DNA of 64,000 nt from Pseudomonas fluvialis (GTDB taxonomy: Bacteria > Pseudomonadota > Gammaproteobacteria > Pseudomonadales > Pseudomonadaceae): positions 124,001 to 188,000 of the forward strand of contig NZ_NMQV01000005.1 of the NCBI RefSeq assembly GCF_002234375.1, read 5' to 3'. The position numbers were made by a program, and so were the translations under genes. Positions 1-8,218 of the stretch are shown here, in pieces; position 1 is the stretch's first letter; each line of letters opens with the position of its first letter. Under the pieces are notes generated by a model. That model was not told the DNA's origin. It saw nothing but the letters and a program-made list of their open reading frames with translations, and searched no databases.

Positions 1-994
1 ACAGGCTGAGCCCCTGCACCGGCTGCTCCAGCGGTTCGGCCTGACTGAAGGCCAGGCGCAAGCGCTCGCAACAGGCGGTCAGGCGCTCGGCATCGCACTC
101 AGGCAACAACAGAACGAATTCTTCACCACCGTAACGGGCCAGGATGTCGTGATCACGCAGGCAGACGCGCGCCACGGCGGCGAACGCCTGCAGGGCGCGA
201 TCCCCCGCAGCATGCCCATGCTGGTCATTGATGCGCTTGAAATGATCCAGATCGATCAGCGCCAGGCCCAGGCGCTGGCCAGGCTGCAAGGTCAGCAGCG
301 CGCGCTCGGCCAGCTGCAGGAAATGCCGGCGGTTGTACAGCCCGGTCAGCTCGTCGGTAGCGGCCAGTTCCTCCAGCTGCTGCATCATCCCGCGCAGCGT
401 ATCGCGATGCGCCAGCAGGGCCGAACGGCGACGCATCATGCGCCGCCGCAGGTCCTGCACATACACGGCGAACAGGCTCAGCCAGAGCAGCAACACGCCC
501 AGCACAGCGGTTTGCAACAGCGCCTGAGGCGCGCTGTCCAGTTGCAGGTGGTAGGCATCCCAGCCATTCATGCCGGCAAACAACAGCCAGGCCAGCGCCG
601 CACAGCGGGCAAATACCCAGGGCCGTAGCTGAAAAGCGCCAAACAGCATGACCAGCGGGTAAATACCCAGCAAGGCGCCCCGGGCGGTCGGCACATGCCA
701 GAGAAACAGACTCAACCAGGCCAGCGCCACCAGCACCTGGGCCTCGGTAAGACTGGGATCACAGAGTCGCTGGTTGATACCTGACAGGTAAAGACACAGG
801 AAGACCAGCTGGCTCAACAGCAACAGCAGCAAATTGAGCGCCAAGGCCGGGCCATCGGCCTGATAGAGCCCCAGCGCATAGGCCAACAGCACCAGCAGGA
901 TCACCAGCGCATAACTGCCCAGCGCCATGGCAAAACGCTTGAGCAACAGGCGCTGCGAAGGCTGTCTGGCGTGCTCTGCAGTACGGCTGGACAT
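1..994 (-). CDS. Membrane-bound GGDEF diguanylate cyclase, SadC-like (3' end cut by window)
   Basis: Would make c-di-GMP from two GTP at the inner membrane. Reading leftward from the ATG at 994 (alternative ATG at 1003), the first ~190 residues are a run of hydrophobic segments, then a GGDEF domain. The signature reads GGEEF at bases 116-130, preceded by RDHD five residues earlier, so both the active site and the RxxD product-inhibition site are intact. The stop lies beyond base 1. It is divergent from the class I fumarase gene, the arrangement known for sadC in P. aeruginosa, so SadC is the best guess. Family assignment is sure; the orthology is inferred from context and topology. Confidence 0.85.
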   Translation of the reverse strand, partial: MSSRTAEHARQPSQRLLLKRFAMALGSYALVILLVLLAYALGLYQADGPALALNLLLLLLSQLVFLCLYLSGINQRLCDPSLTEAQVLVALAWLSLFLWHVPTARGALLGIYPLVMLFGAFQLRPWVFARCAALAWLLFAGMNGWDAYHLQLDSAPQALLQTAVLGVLLLWLSLFAVYVQDLRRRMMRRRSALLAHRDTLRGMMQQLEELAATDELTGLYNRRHFLQLAERALLTLQPGQRLGLALIDLDHFKRINDQHGHAAGDRALQAFAAVARVCLRDHDILARYGGEEFVLLLPECDAERLTACCERLRLAFSQAEPLEQPVQGLSL

Positions 995-1212
995 GGGTTC
1001 CATCCCGGTCAGGTAATTCGGCCGACTGTACTCTTTGCCACCTGGCCTGACCAGAGGGACAGGCTTTGTCCTATCCGGGCAATTAACGCAACGTATAAGG
1101 CCATAGCACCCTGACAGCGGTTATACTGCCGGCCCTTCGCATTCAGCACTGCGCCGGGTCGTGGTCCGGCGTTTCCTACAGATGTTCCCGTTCATAGAGG
1201 AGCGCGCCCAGC

Positions 1213-2736
1213 ATGACCGTGATCAAGCAAGACGACCTGATCCAGAGCGTCGCCGACGCCCTGCAGTTCATCTCCTACTACCACCCCGTCGACTTCATCC
1301 AGGCCATGCACGAAGCCTACCTGCGTGAAGAGTCGCCGGCGGCCAAGGATGCCATGGCGCAGATCCTCATCAACTCGCGCATGTGTGCCACCGGCCACCG
1401 GCCGATCTGCCAGGACACCGGCATCGTCACCGTGTTTATCAAGGTCGGCATGGACGTGCGCTGGGACGGTGCCACCCTGAGCGTCGACGACATGATCAAC
1501 GAGGGCGTGCGCCGCGCCTACAATCTGCCGGAGAACGTCCTGCGCGCCTCGATCCTGGCCGACCCGGCCGGTGCCCGCAAGAACACCAAGGACAACACCC
1601 CGGCGGTGATCCACTACGCCATCGTCCCCGGTGACAAGGTAGAAGTGGACGTCGCGGCCAAGGGCGGCGGCTCCGAGAACAAGTCGAAGATGGCCATGCT
1701 CAACCCGTCCGATTCGATCGTCGACTGGGTACTCAAGACCGTACCGGAAATGGGCGCCGGCTGGTGCCCGCCGGGCATGCTCGGCATCGGTATCGGCGGC
1801 ACCGCGGAGAAAGCCGCGGTAATGGCCAAGGAAGTGCTGATGGAGCACATCGACATCCACGAGCTGAAGGCCCGCGGTGCGCAGAACCGCATCGAGGAAC
1901 TGCGCCTCGAACTGTTCGACAAGGTCAACCAGCTGGGCATCGGCGCCCAGGGCCTGGGCGGCCTGACCACCGTGCTCGACGTGAAGATCATGGACTACCC
2001 GACCCACGCCGCCTCGCTGCCGGTGTGCATGATCCCCAACTGCGCCGCCACCCGCCACGCGCATTTCGTGCTCGACGGCTCGGGCCCGGCTGAACTGACC
2101 CCGCCGCCGCTCGACGCCTACCCGGACATCACCTGGGAAGTCGGTGCCGGCGTGCGCCGGGTCAACCTCGACAGCGTCACGCCCGAGGAAGTACAGACCT
2201 GGAAAACCGGCGAGACAATCCTGCTCTCCGGCAAGATGCTCACCGGCCGCGACGCCGCGCACAAGCGCATGGTCGACATGCTCAACAAGGGTGAAGCGCT
2301 GCCGGTGGACCTCAAGGGCCGCTTCATCTACTACGTCGGCCCGGTCGATCCGGTCGGCGACGAAGTGGTCGGCCCGGCCGGCCCGACCACCGCCACGCGG
2401 ATGGACAAGTTCACCCGGCAAATCCTCGAAAGCACCGGCCTGCTGGGCATGATCGGCAAGTCCGAGCGCGGCCCGATTGCCATCGAGGCGATCCGCGACA
2501 ACAAGGCGGTGTACCTGATGGCTGTCGGCGGCGCCGCCTACCTGGTCGCCCAGGCGATCAAGAAGTCCCAGGTGCTGGCCTTCCCCGAGCTGGGCATGGA
2601 AGCGATCTACGAGTTCGAAGTGAAGGACATGCCGGTCACCGTGGCCGTCGACAGCAACGGCGAGTCCGTGCATATCACCGGCCCGGCCATCTGGCAGAAG
2701 AAGATCCACGACAGCCTGGCTGTCGAGATCAACTGA
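1213..2736 (+). CDS. Class I fumarate hydratase (iron-sulfur)
   Basis: Interconverts fumarate and malate in the TCA cycle, in the cytoplasm. At 507 residues it matches the one-chain class I (FumA/FumB) fumarases, which carry an oxygen-sensitive 4Fe-4S cluster. Cysteines that could bind the cluster are seen in RPICQDTG and in LPVCMIPNCAATRHAHF. The C-terminal part is the tartrate-dehydratase beta-like domain (KMLTGRDAAHKR, GPTTATRMDKF). Start chosen at ATG 1213 after GAGGAG at 1197-1202. A TATACT hexamer at 1122-1127 could be the -10, but no good -35 is seen. A strong terminator follows, so this is probably a single-gene unit. Confidence 0.96.
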   Translation: MTVIKQDDLIQSVADALQFISYYHPVDFIQAMHEAYLREESPAAKDAMAQILINSRMCATGHRPICQDTGIVTVFIKVGMDVRWDGATLSVDDMINEGVRRAYNLPENVLRASILADPAGARKNTKDNTPAVIHYAIVPGDKVEVDVAAKGGGSENKSKMAMLNPSDSIVDWVLKTVPEMGAGWCPPGMLGIGIGGTAEKAAVMAKEVLMEHIDIHELKARGAQNRIEELRLELFDKVNQLGIGAQGLGGLTTVLDVKIMDYPTHAASLPVCMIPNCAATRHAHFVLDGSGPAELTPPPLDAYPDITWEVGAGVRRVNLDSVTPEEVQTWKTGETILLSGKMLTGRDAAHKRMVDMLNKGEALPVDLKGRFIYYVGPVDPVGDEVVGPAGPTTATRMDKFTRQILESTGLLGMIGKSERGPIAIEAIRDNKAVYLMAVGGAAYLVAQAIKKSQVLAFPELGMEAIYEFEVKDMPVTVAVDSNGESVHITGPAIWQKKIHDSLAVEIN

Positions 2737-2750
2737 GCCTGAAGCCCCAC

Positions 2751-2788
2751 AGCCCCGGCCTGCCTATGCAGGCCGGGGCTATTATTTT
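2751..2788 (+). terminator. Rho-independent terminator of the fumarase gene
   Basis: A 13-bp perfect GC-rich stem (2751-2763 with 2768-2780) with a CTAT loop, followed by ATTATTTT. It begins 14 bases after the fumarase stop. Confidence 0.9.
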
Positions 2789-2817
2789 CTGTTCCTTTTC
2801 GACTAGTCGTCTCCGCC

Positions 2818-4821
2818 ATGTCCCTACCCGCGCATCATCTCGAACTGCTCAGTCCGGCCCGCGATGTCGGCATTGCCCGCGAAGCCATCCTGCACGGTGC
2901 CGATGCCGTATACATCGGCGGCCCCAGCTTCGGCGCGCGGCACAATGCCAGCAATACGGTCGGCGAGATCGCCGAACTGGTGGGTTTTGCCCATCGCTTC
3001 CATGCGCGGGTGTTCGTCACCCTCAATACCATCCTGCATGACGATGAACTGCCGGGCGCCCAGCAGCTGATCCGCCAGCTTTACGATGCCGGGGTGGATG
3101 CGCTGATCGTCCAGGACATGGGCGTCATGGAACTGGACATTCCGCCTATCGAAATCCATGCCAGTACCCAGTGCGATATCCGCAGCCTGGACAAGGCCAG
3201 GTTCCTCTCTCAGGCCGGCTTCTCGCAGATCGTCCTGGCCCGCGAACTGAACCTCCAGGAAATCCGCAGCATCAGCGAAAACGTCGATGCCACCGTCGAG
3301 TTCTTCATCCACGGTGCGCTGTGCGTGGCCTTCTCCGGCCAGTGCAACATCTCCCACGCGCAAACCGGACGCAGCGCCAATCGCGGTGACTGTTCGCAGG
3401 CCTGCCGCCTGCCCTACACCCTCAAGGACGAACAGGGCCGGGTGGTCGCTTTCGAGAAGCACCTGCTATCCATGAAGGACAACAACCAGACCGCCAACCT
3501 GGCCGACCTGGTGGACGCGGGCGTGCGCTCCTTCAAGATCGAGGGGCGCTACAAGGATGTCGGCTACGTGAAGAACATCACCGCCCACTATCGCCGCGAG
3601 CTGGATGCCATCCTCGAACAGCGCCCGCACCTGTGCCGCGCTTCCAGTGGCCGTACCGAGCACTTCTTCCGCCCGGATCCGGACAAGACCTTCCATCGTG
3701 GCAGCACTGACTATTTCGTACGCGACCGGCTGATCGACATCGGTGCCTTCGACTCGCCCACCTTCACCGGCCTGCCGGTCGGCCAGGTGGAGAAGGTCGA
3801 CAAGCGCACGCTGGTCGCCGTCACCGATACCCCGCTGGCCAACGGCGACGGCCTGAACGTGCTGATCAAGCGCGAAGTGGTGGGCTTTCGCGCCAATGTG
3901 GTGGAACTGCTCGACAGCTTCGAGGAAGACGGCCAGCCACGCCTGCGCTACCGCATCGAGCCCAATGAGCTGCCCGCCGCGCTGAGCCGCCTGCGTCCGC
4001 TGCACCCGCTCAACCGCAACCTCGACCATAACTGGCAGCAGGCCCTGCTCAAGCCTTCCGCCGAGCGGCGGGTGGCCGTGCACTGGCAACTGCTCGTCCA
4101 GGCAGACCACCTGGAGTTGCAGGTCAGCAGCGAGGAAGGCATCACCGCCAGTGCTCAGCTGAGTGGCGCCGTAGTCGCCGCCAACAACGCCGAACAGGCG
4201 CACGAGCAACTCTGCGACACGCTGAGCAAGCTGGGCACGACCCTCTACTACAGCCGCGGCGTACAGCTGCAGGGTGACCTCGTGCCGTTCATCCCCGGCT
4301 CGCAACTCAAGGCGCTGCGCCGCGATGCCATCGCCGCCCTGGATGCCGCACGCCTGCAGGCGCACCCGCGCGGCACGCGCAAGCCGGTCAGCGTACCGCC
4401 GCCGGTGTACCCGCACAGCCACCTGACCTTCCTGGCCAATGTCTACAACGCCAAGGCGCGCGCCTTTTACCAACGCTACGGGGTACAGCTGATCGATGCG
4501 GCCTACGAGGCCCACGAGGAAAGCGGCGAAGTGCCGGTGATGATCACCAAGCACTGCCTGCGCTTCTCCTTCAACCTGTGTCCCAAGCAGGCCAAGGGCG
4601 TCACCGGCGTACGCACCAAGGTGGAACCCATGCAGCTGGTGCATGGCGACGAAGTGCTGACCCTCAAGTTCGACTGCAAACCGTGCGAGATGCACATCAT
4701 CGGCAAGATGAAAGGACATATCCTGCAGCAACCGCCGCCCGGCAGTGCTGCCGGTCAACGGCATATCGTTGGGCAGATCACCCCGGAAGAGCTGCTCAAG
4801 ACCATTAGACGCAACCCCTGA
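2818..4821 (+). CDS. rlhA: U32-family 23S rRNA 5-hydroxycytidine synthase RlhA (YdcP)
   Basis: A peptidase-U32-fold protein. The long members of this family (about 650 residues, E. coli RlhA/YdcP) hydroxylate a cytidine of 23S rRNA; the shorter YegQ/TrhP members (~450 residues) act on tRNA uridine. At 667 residues it fits RlhA. Visible motifs: ELLSPARD at the N terminus, HASTQCDIRS, the cysteine-bearing GDCSQACRLPY and FKIEGRYKDVGYVKNI. C-terminal cysteines (CLRFSFNLCP, FDCKPCEMH) may help bind a cluster. ATG 2818 begins right after the fumarase terminator. The next small gene follows by 24 bases. Confidence 0.88.
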   Translation: MSLPAHHLELLSPARDVGIAREAILHGADAVYIGGPSFGARHNASNTVGEIAELVGFAHRFHARVFVTLNTILHDDELPGAQQLIRQLYDAGVDALIVQDMGVMELDIPPIEIHASTQCDIRSLDKARFLSQAGFSQIVLARELNLQEIRSISENVDATVEFFIHGALCVAFSGQCNISHAQTGRSANRGDCSQACRLPYTLKDEQGRVVAFEKHLLSMKDNNQTANLADLVDAGVRSFKIEGRYKDVGYVKNITAHYRRELDAILEQRPHLCRASSGRTEHFFRPDPDKTFHRGSTDYFVRDRLIDIGAFDSPTFTGLPVGQVEKVDKRTLVAVTDTPLANGDGLNVLIKREVVGFRANVVELLDSFEEDGQPRLRYRIEPNELPAALSRLRPLHPLNRNLDHNWQQALLKPSAERRVAVHWQLLVQADHLELQVSSEEGITASAQLSGAVVAANNAEQAHEQLCDTLSKLGTTLYYSRGVQLQGDLVPFIPGSQLKALRRDAIAALDAARLQAHPRGTRKPVSVPPPVYPHSHLTFLANVYNAKARAFYQRYGVQLIDAAYEAHEESGEVPVMITKHCLRFSFNLCPKQAKGVTGVRTKVEPMQLVHGDEVLTLKFDCKPCEMHIIGKMKGHILQQPPPGSAAGQRHIVGQITPEELLKTIRRNP

Positions 4822-4845
4822 CAAGGCGCAAGGCAAGGAGGCCAT

Positions 4846-5148
4846 ATGCTCGGCTGGTGGATAGTGATTTACCCGGAAACCGGCACGATACCGGAACACA
4901 CCCTGGCCAGCTGGGAAAGCGGCCTGGGTGGCCTGGATTGGCTGCGTCCGCTACTCGACAGTGGTCACGCCAGCCAGTTGCAGGGCAACGGCTACCCCAA
5001 TCGCTATCGCCTGGCGGCGCACGCCGTACTGCCCCTGTTGCAGGCGGGCGCCCCGGGCAAAGGCCCGCTCAGCAGCTACCATCCAGAGCGCGTGGCAGCC
5101 TGCCAGCCCGAGCAGTGGCTGATTGTCGAAGCCTGGGACCAATCCTGA
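4846..5148 (+). CDS. Small conserved-looking protein of unknown function, 100 aa
   Basis: No family recognised. The protein is tryptophan-rich (WWIVIYPE, WESGLGGLDWL, EQWLIVEAWDQ), with no signal peptide or membrane helix, so probably cytoplasmic. An AAGGAGG ribosome site four bases before ATG 4846 strongly supports translation. It lies 24 bases after rlhA with no terminator between, so the two are probably cotranscribed; any link to rRNA hydroxylation is inference. A hairpin follows its stop. Confidence 0.75.
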   Translation: MLGWWIVIYPETGTIPEHTLASWESGLGGLDWLRPLLDSGHASQLQGNGYPNRYRLAAHAVLPLLQAGAPGKGPLSSYHPERVAACQPEQWLIVEAWDQS

Positions 5149-5153
5149 GCACA

Positions 5154-5191
5154 GTCCGCGTATCGCCCGATCCACCTGGCGCTACGCGGAC
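5154..5191. terminator. Stem-loop between convergent genes, possible bidirectional terminator
   Basis: Arms 5154-5162 and 5183-5191 pair perfectly (9 bp); after one mismatch, CGCC 5164-5167 pairs with GGCG 5178-5181. No T-run on either side. It sits between the stop at 5148 and the convergent receptor stop at 5203, so it could slow polymerase from both directions. Confidence 0.5.
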
Positions 5192-5202
5192 GGCGCAGCG
5201 GC

Positions 5203-7485
5203 TTAGAAGCTCAGGTTGAAGCCGGTGTAGACGGAACGGCCCATACCCGGCACTGCCGTGCCCCAGGCGGGGCCCATGGTCATCGACATGGTGCGGCCCT
5301 GGGCGGTGTAGGCGCCACCGGTCGGCAGGTAGTAGAACTTGTCGGCCAGGTTCTCCACTCCGAAGTCGACCCGCAGGTTGTCCCAACGATGGCTCAGGCG
5401 CAGGTTGAACAGGGTGTAGCCGGGCGTCTGGATTTCGTTGCGCAAGTCGGAACCGTCGTTCTTGGCCTGCACGCTGACCATTTCCAGGCTGTTGCTCCAG
5501 TTGCCGAGTTGCTGCGTCAAGGCCAGGGTGGTGTTGAGCGGCATGATGTTGTACAGCTGATCGCCGGTTTCGCGGTTCTTGCCGTTGCTGTAGTTGATCA
5601 CCCCTTCCAGGCCCCACTGACCAAGCTCGTTGCGCAGCAGCGGCATGCGCCCGGCGATGTCTACGCCATAGATGCGCGCCGACTGGTTGGCATATTGCAG
5701 CACGTTGAACTGGTTGGGCGTCACGGTCGCGCCGGGCAGTGCCACGGCATCCACGAAATCGTTGACGCGGGTATAGAACGGCGTGACCTTCAGTTCGTGG
5801 CTACGGTCTGCGCTGTGCCAGTCGAAGGTCACCGAGGCAATATGCGCCGCTTCCGGCTTGAGATCGACATCACCGACATAGCCATTGCCGTCGCCGACGA
5901 AGTTGTTCATGGTCGCCGCCATCGGCCAGCTCGACCAGGTGTAGCGCTCATACAGGTTGGGCGAGCGCACCTTGCGTGCCACACCAAATTCCAGGTCCAG
6001 GTTGGCACTGTGGTTGTAGCGGGCCAGGGCAGTGAAATCCCAGTTGTTGTCGCGCTGGCTGCGGTCGCTGGCATTGAAGGCCGCTGCTTCGGGAATCTGG
6101 TTGCCTTGCGCACCACCGTAGCCATGCACCTCACTGGCATCCGTGGCGACATGCTCGAAGCGCAGGCCTACCAGGGTCAGCCAGGCCGGATTGACCTGCT
6201 GCTCCCACTCGCCGAACAGTGCCAGGCGATCGCGCTGACCATCGTTGATGTTCTCGAAGGTACCCGGCCACATGCTGCCACCGGAGGCCGGCCAGTAGTC
6301 GTTGAGGCGATAACGCTGGTATTCGCTACCCACGCGCAGCAGGTCGCTGGCGCTCAGCTCGATATTCGCCTTGATACTCGCGCCCAGGGTCTTGCCTTCA
6401 CTTTCCATGGGCATGCCGGCAGCACAGGTCGTGCCGATCGGCCCACAGGGGCGGCTGTCCGTGGAACCCGGCACCATGGATTGCATGCCGTACCAGAAGC
6501 GCTTGTCCGGACCGAAATCCATCTCGTGCTCGACCTTCTCGTGGTAGACCTGGGTCTCCAGGCTGCCCCAGGCGAACTGGCTCAGGTAGCGCAGGTTGAT
6601 GCGCTCCTGGGTGTTGTCGGTCATGTCCATGCGCTGGTTGGGGAACAGCTCCTGCGGCACGTGCTGGTAGCCCAGGGTCAGTTCCAGCAAGTCTTCACCC
6701 AGCTTGTAGGCCAGGCCGAGTTCATGGTCACGGCGCTCGAAGGCGGTGGAGGCCACCTCGTCCAGCCCGGCCCCCTCGCCCAGGCGCCCGGTGGCGCGGC
6801 TGTTCTTGAACTTGCCACCCGCCGTGTAGTTGTTGGCCTTGCTGTAGCTGCCGGCATAGCGGATGTGGAACTGCTCGGTGGCATGCAGCGCCGAGAAATT
6901 GCCGCCTCGCGCATCATTGTTGCTGCGATAGAAGCCACCCACCTCGCCCTTGCTCAGGCTGGCGGCGCCCGGCGCGGCAAACTCCGGGGCCACACGGTCG
7001 GCGATGATGGTACCGCCAATGCTGTCGCCGCCCACGCTGACCGGGCTGATCCCGGCGAATACCTGCAGTTTGCCGAGGTTGCTCGGCGCAACATAGGACA
7101 GCGCCGGGTTCATATGGTTGGGGCAGGAGGCAATCAGGTCCATGCCATCCACCTTGACGCGCAGGCGGTCGTTACCCAGCCCGCGAATCGCCGGCAGGCT
7201 GGAGATGCCCCCCGCACCGTTCAGGCTGACGCCCGGTGTGCCGCGCAGCAGGCTGGCCGTATCACTGGTGCTTGGCGCAAGGCTACGCAGGCTTTCCTGG
7301 CTGACCTGGCGGGCGCCCAGTTCATCCGCGGCAGCCTCGATCAGCGTGGCATCCAGTTCGGCGGAAGCCATCTGATGATGGGCGTGGGGATCCTGGTTGG
7401 CGGCTTCTACCGCCAGGGCCAAGGGGCTGAGCAACATCAGCAGGGCGGCACAGGCCTGCTTTTCGATACGCAGAGAGCGGGACAT
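5203..7485 (-). CDS. oprC: TonB-dependent copper receptor, OprC/NosA type
   Basis: Outer-membrane TonB-dependent receptor, 760 aa. The N terminus is a signal peptide (MSRSLRIEKQ, then hydrophobic ALLMLLSPLALA), followed by a His-rich DPHAHH stretch, the plug domain (PAIRGLGNDRLRVKVDG) and a 22-strand type barrel ending in aromatic F (YTGFNLSF). The plug carries CPNHM at residues 121-125, the C-x3-M pair that binds copper in OprC; this is the main reason for the copper call. The open frame extends further upstream, but ATG 7485 gives the signal peptide. Probably cotranscribed with the DUF2946 gene 98 bases upstream. Copper control is expected from the family; no operator is identified. Confidence 0.9.
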   Translation of the reverse strand: MSRSLRIEKQACAALLMLLSPLALAVEAANQDPHAHHQMASAELDATLIEAAADELGARQVSQESLRSLAPSTSDTASLLRGTPGVSLNGAGGISSLPAIRGLGNDRLRVKVDGMDLIASCPNHMNPALSYVAPSNLGKLQVFAGISPVSVGGDSIGGTIIADRVAPEFAAPGAASLSKGEVGGFYRSNNDARGGNFSALHATEQFHIRYAGSYSKANNYTAGGKFKNSRATGRLGEGAGLDEVASTAFERRDHELGLAYKLGEDLLELTLGYQHVPQELFPNQRMDMTDNTQERINLRYLSQFAWGSLETQVYHEKVEHEMDFGPDKRFWYGMQSMVPGSTDSRPCGPIGTTCAAGMPMESEGKTLGASIKANIELSASDLLRVGSEYQRYRLNDYWPASGGSMWPGTFENINDGQRDRLALFGEWEQQVNPAWLTLVGLRFEHVATDASEVHGYGGAQGNQIPEAAAFNASDRSQRDNNWDFTALARYNHSANLDLEFGVARKVRSPNLYERYTWSSWPMAATMNNFVGDGNGYVGDVDLKPEAAHIASVTFDWHSADRSHELKVTPFYTRVNDFVDAVALPGATVTPNQFNVLQYANQSARIYGVDIAGRMPLLRNELGQWGLEGVINYSNGKNRETGDQLYNIMPLNTTLALTQQLGNWSNSLEMVSVQAKNDGSDLRNEIQTPGYTLFNLRLSHRWDNLRVDFGVENLADKFYYLPTGGAYTAQGRTMSMTMGPAWGTAVPGMGRSVYTGFNLSF

Positions 7486-7521
7486 AAAAGGTATTCCTGA
7501 ACAAAGACAAGACAACGGCAC

Positions 7522-7542
7522 GCCACGGTCAAGCACCGTGGC
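7522..7542 (-). other. Intercistronic hairpin between the DUF2946 gene and oprC
   Basis: Perfect 8-bp stem (7522-7529 with 7535-7542), 5-base loop. A second 7-bp hairpin (7564-7570 with 7574-7580) lies just before it on the transcript, right after the DUF2946 stop. Neither has a real U-tract, so partial attenuation or mRNA processing is as likely as termination. Confidence 0.45.
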
Positions 7543-7583
7543 CTCATGGCCGGCAAGCAGCATGTGCAGCCGTGCTGCACGGT

Positions 7584-7937
7584 TCAGGCATACGGTGGGG
7601 CACGGGTCAGGGCACCGGGGAACACCGGGCTGCCCTGGACTACCAGGGTACGCGTGCAGAGCGCTGCCTCGACGGCGGGCAGCGGGGCCGGCAGGGGTAG
7701 CTGGGCACTGGTCAGGGCGGGCGACTGCAACAGCAGGGTGCAGTAGCCACACTTGGCCCAGTCCATGTGCGCCTGAGCCGGTTGCGTGGGCGCCTCATGG
7801 CCTTCCGCACAGCTCAGTTCACTCAGCCAGGCCGGAGCACTGGTGGTTTGCGCAAGGCTCTGCCCCAACAACGGGCCGACCAGCAGCAACAGCATGGCCA
7901 CCAGGCCAAGCCAGCTTGCCGTGCGGCGTCGTTGCAA
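7584..7937 (-). CDS. DUF2946 family protein, possible metal-linked exported protein
   Basis: Recognised by the DUF2946 pattern: a short basic N terminus (QRRRTASWLGL), one hydrophobic segment (VAMLLLLVGPLL), a Cys/His middle (SCAEGHEAP, then MDWAKCGYC) and a final RAPP motif. The function of the family is unknown; the Cys/His set and the linkage to copper receptor genes suggest a role with copper. No ATG lies near the expected N terminus. TTG 7937 (117 aa) fits the family's start; TTG 7946 or the ATG at 8153 are alternatives. No clear ribosome site, so the start is uncertain. It precedes oprC on the same strand. Confidence 0.7.
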   Translation of the reverse strand: MQRRRTASWLGLVAMLLLLVGPLLGQSLAQTTSAPAWLSELSCAEGHEAPTQPAQAHMDWAKCGYCTLLLQSPALTSAQLPLPAPLPAVEAALCTRTLVVQGSPVFPGALTRAPPYA

Positions 7938-8218
7938 ATAGGTCAAGGGCAGGTTCCCGAGCAGGCTACAAGGTTTATGGCGACGGCATGCTAGCGCACG
8001 CCTGCCGTCGCACCGACTGAGACAGATGGTCGCAGGGCCGCCTGCAAACACGCGGCAATGCCCGTGGTTACTGGGCCTCGGCAACTGTCTGCGGCGCAGC
8101 ATAGCCTCTCGCCGCGCGCAGGCTTCATGATCCATATCAGGATTTCCTGGCATACCCGGCAGGATACTGGCAGGGTGCCGGTAGCAGGACGCTGCCGGAT
8201 AGCGCGTGCGAGAACACC

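Noticed and set aside
1192..2709. A 505-residue minus-strand frame opposite the fumarase gene.
   Set aside because: Shadow of a well-recognised gene; composition (HDHV/DRV-rich) is typical of antisense translation.
7486..7752. A longer N terminus for the copper receptor, starting in the DUF2946 region.
   Set aside because: It would overlap the DUF2946 gene and hide the clear signal peptide that begins at ATG 7485.
7947..7985. A MerR/CueR-like site (ACCTTGTAGCC... ) upstream of the DUF2946 gene.
   Set aside because: Only one half looks like such a site; the other half does not form the required inverted repeat with the proper spacing.
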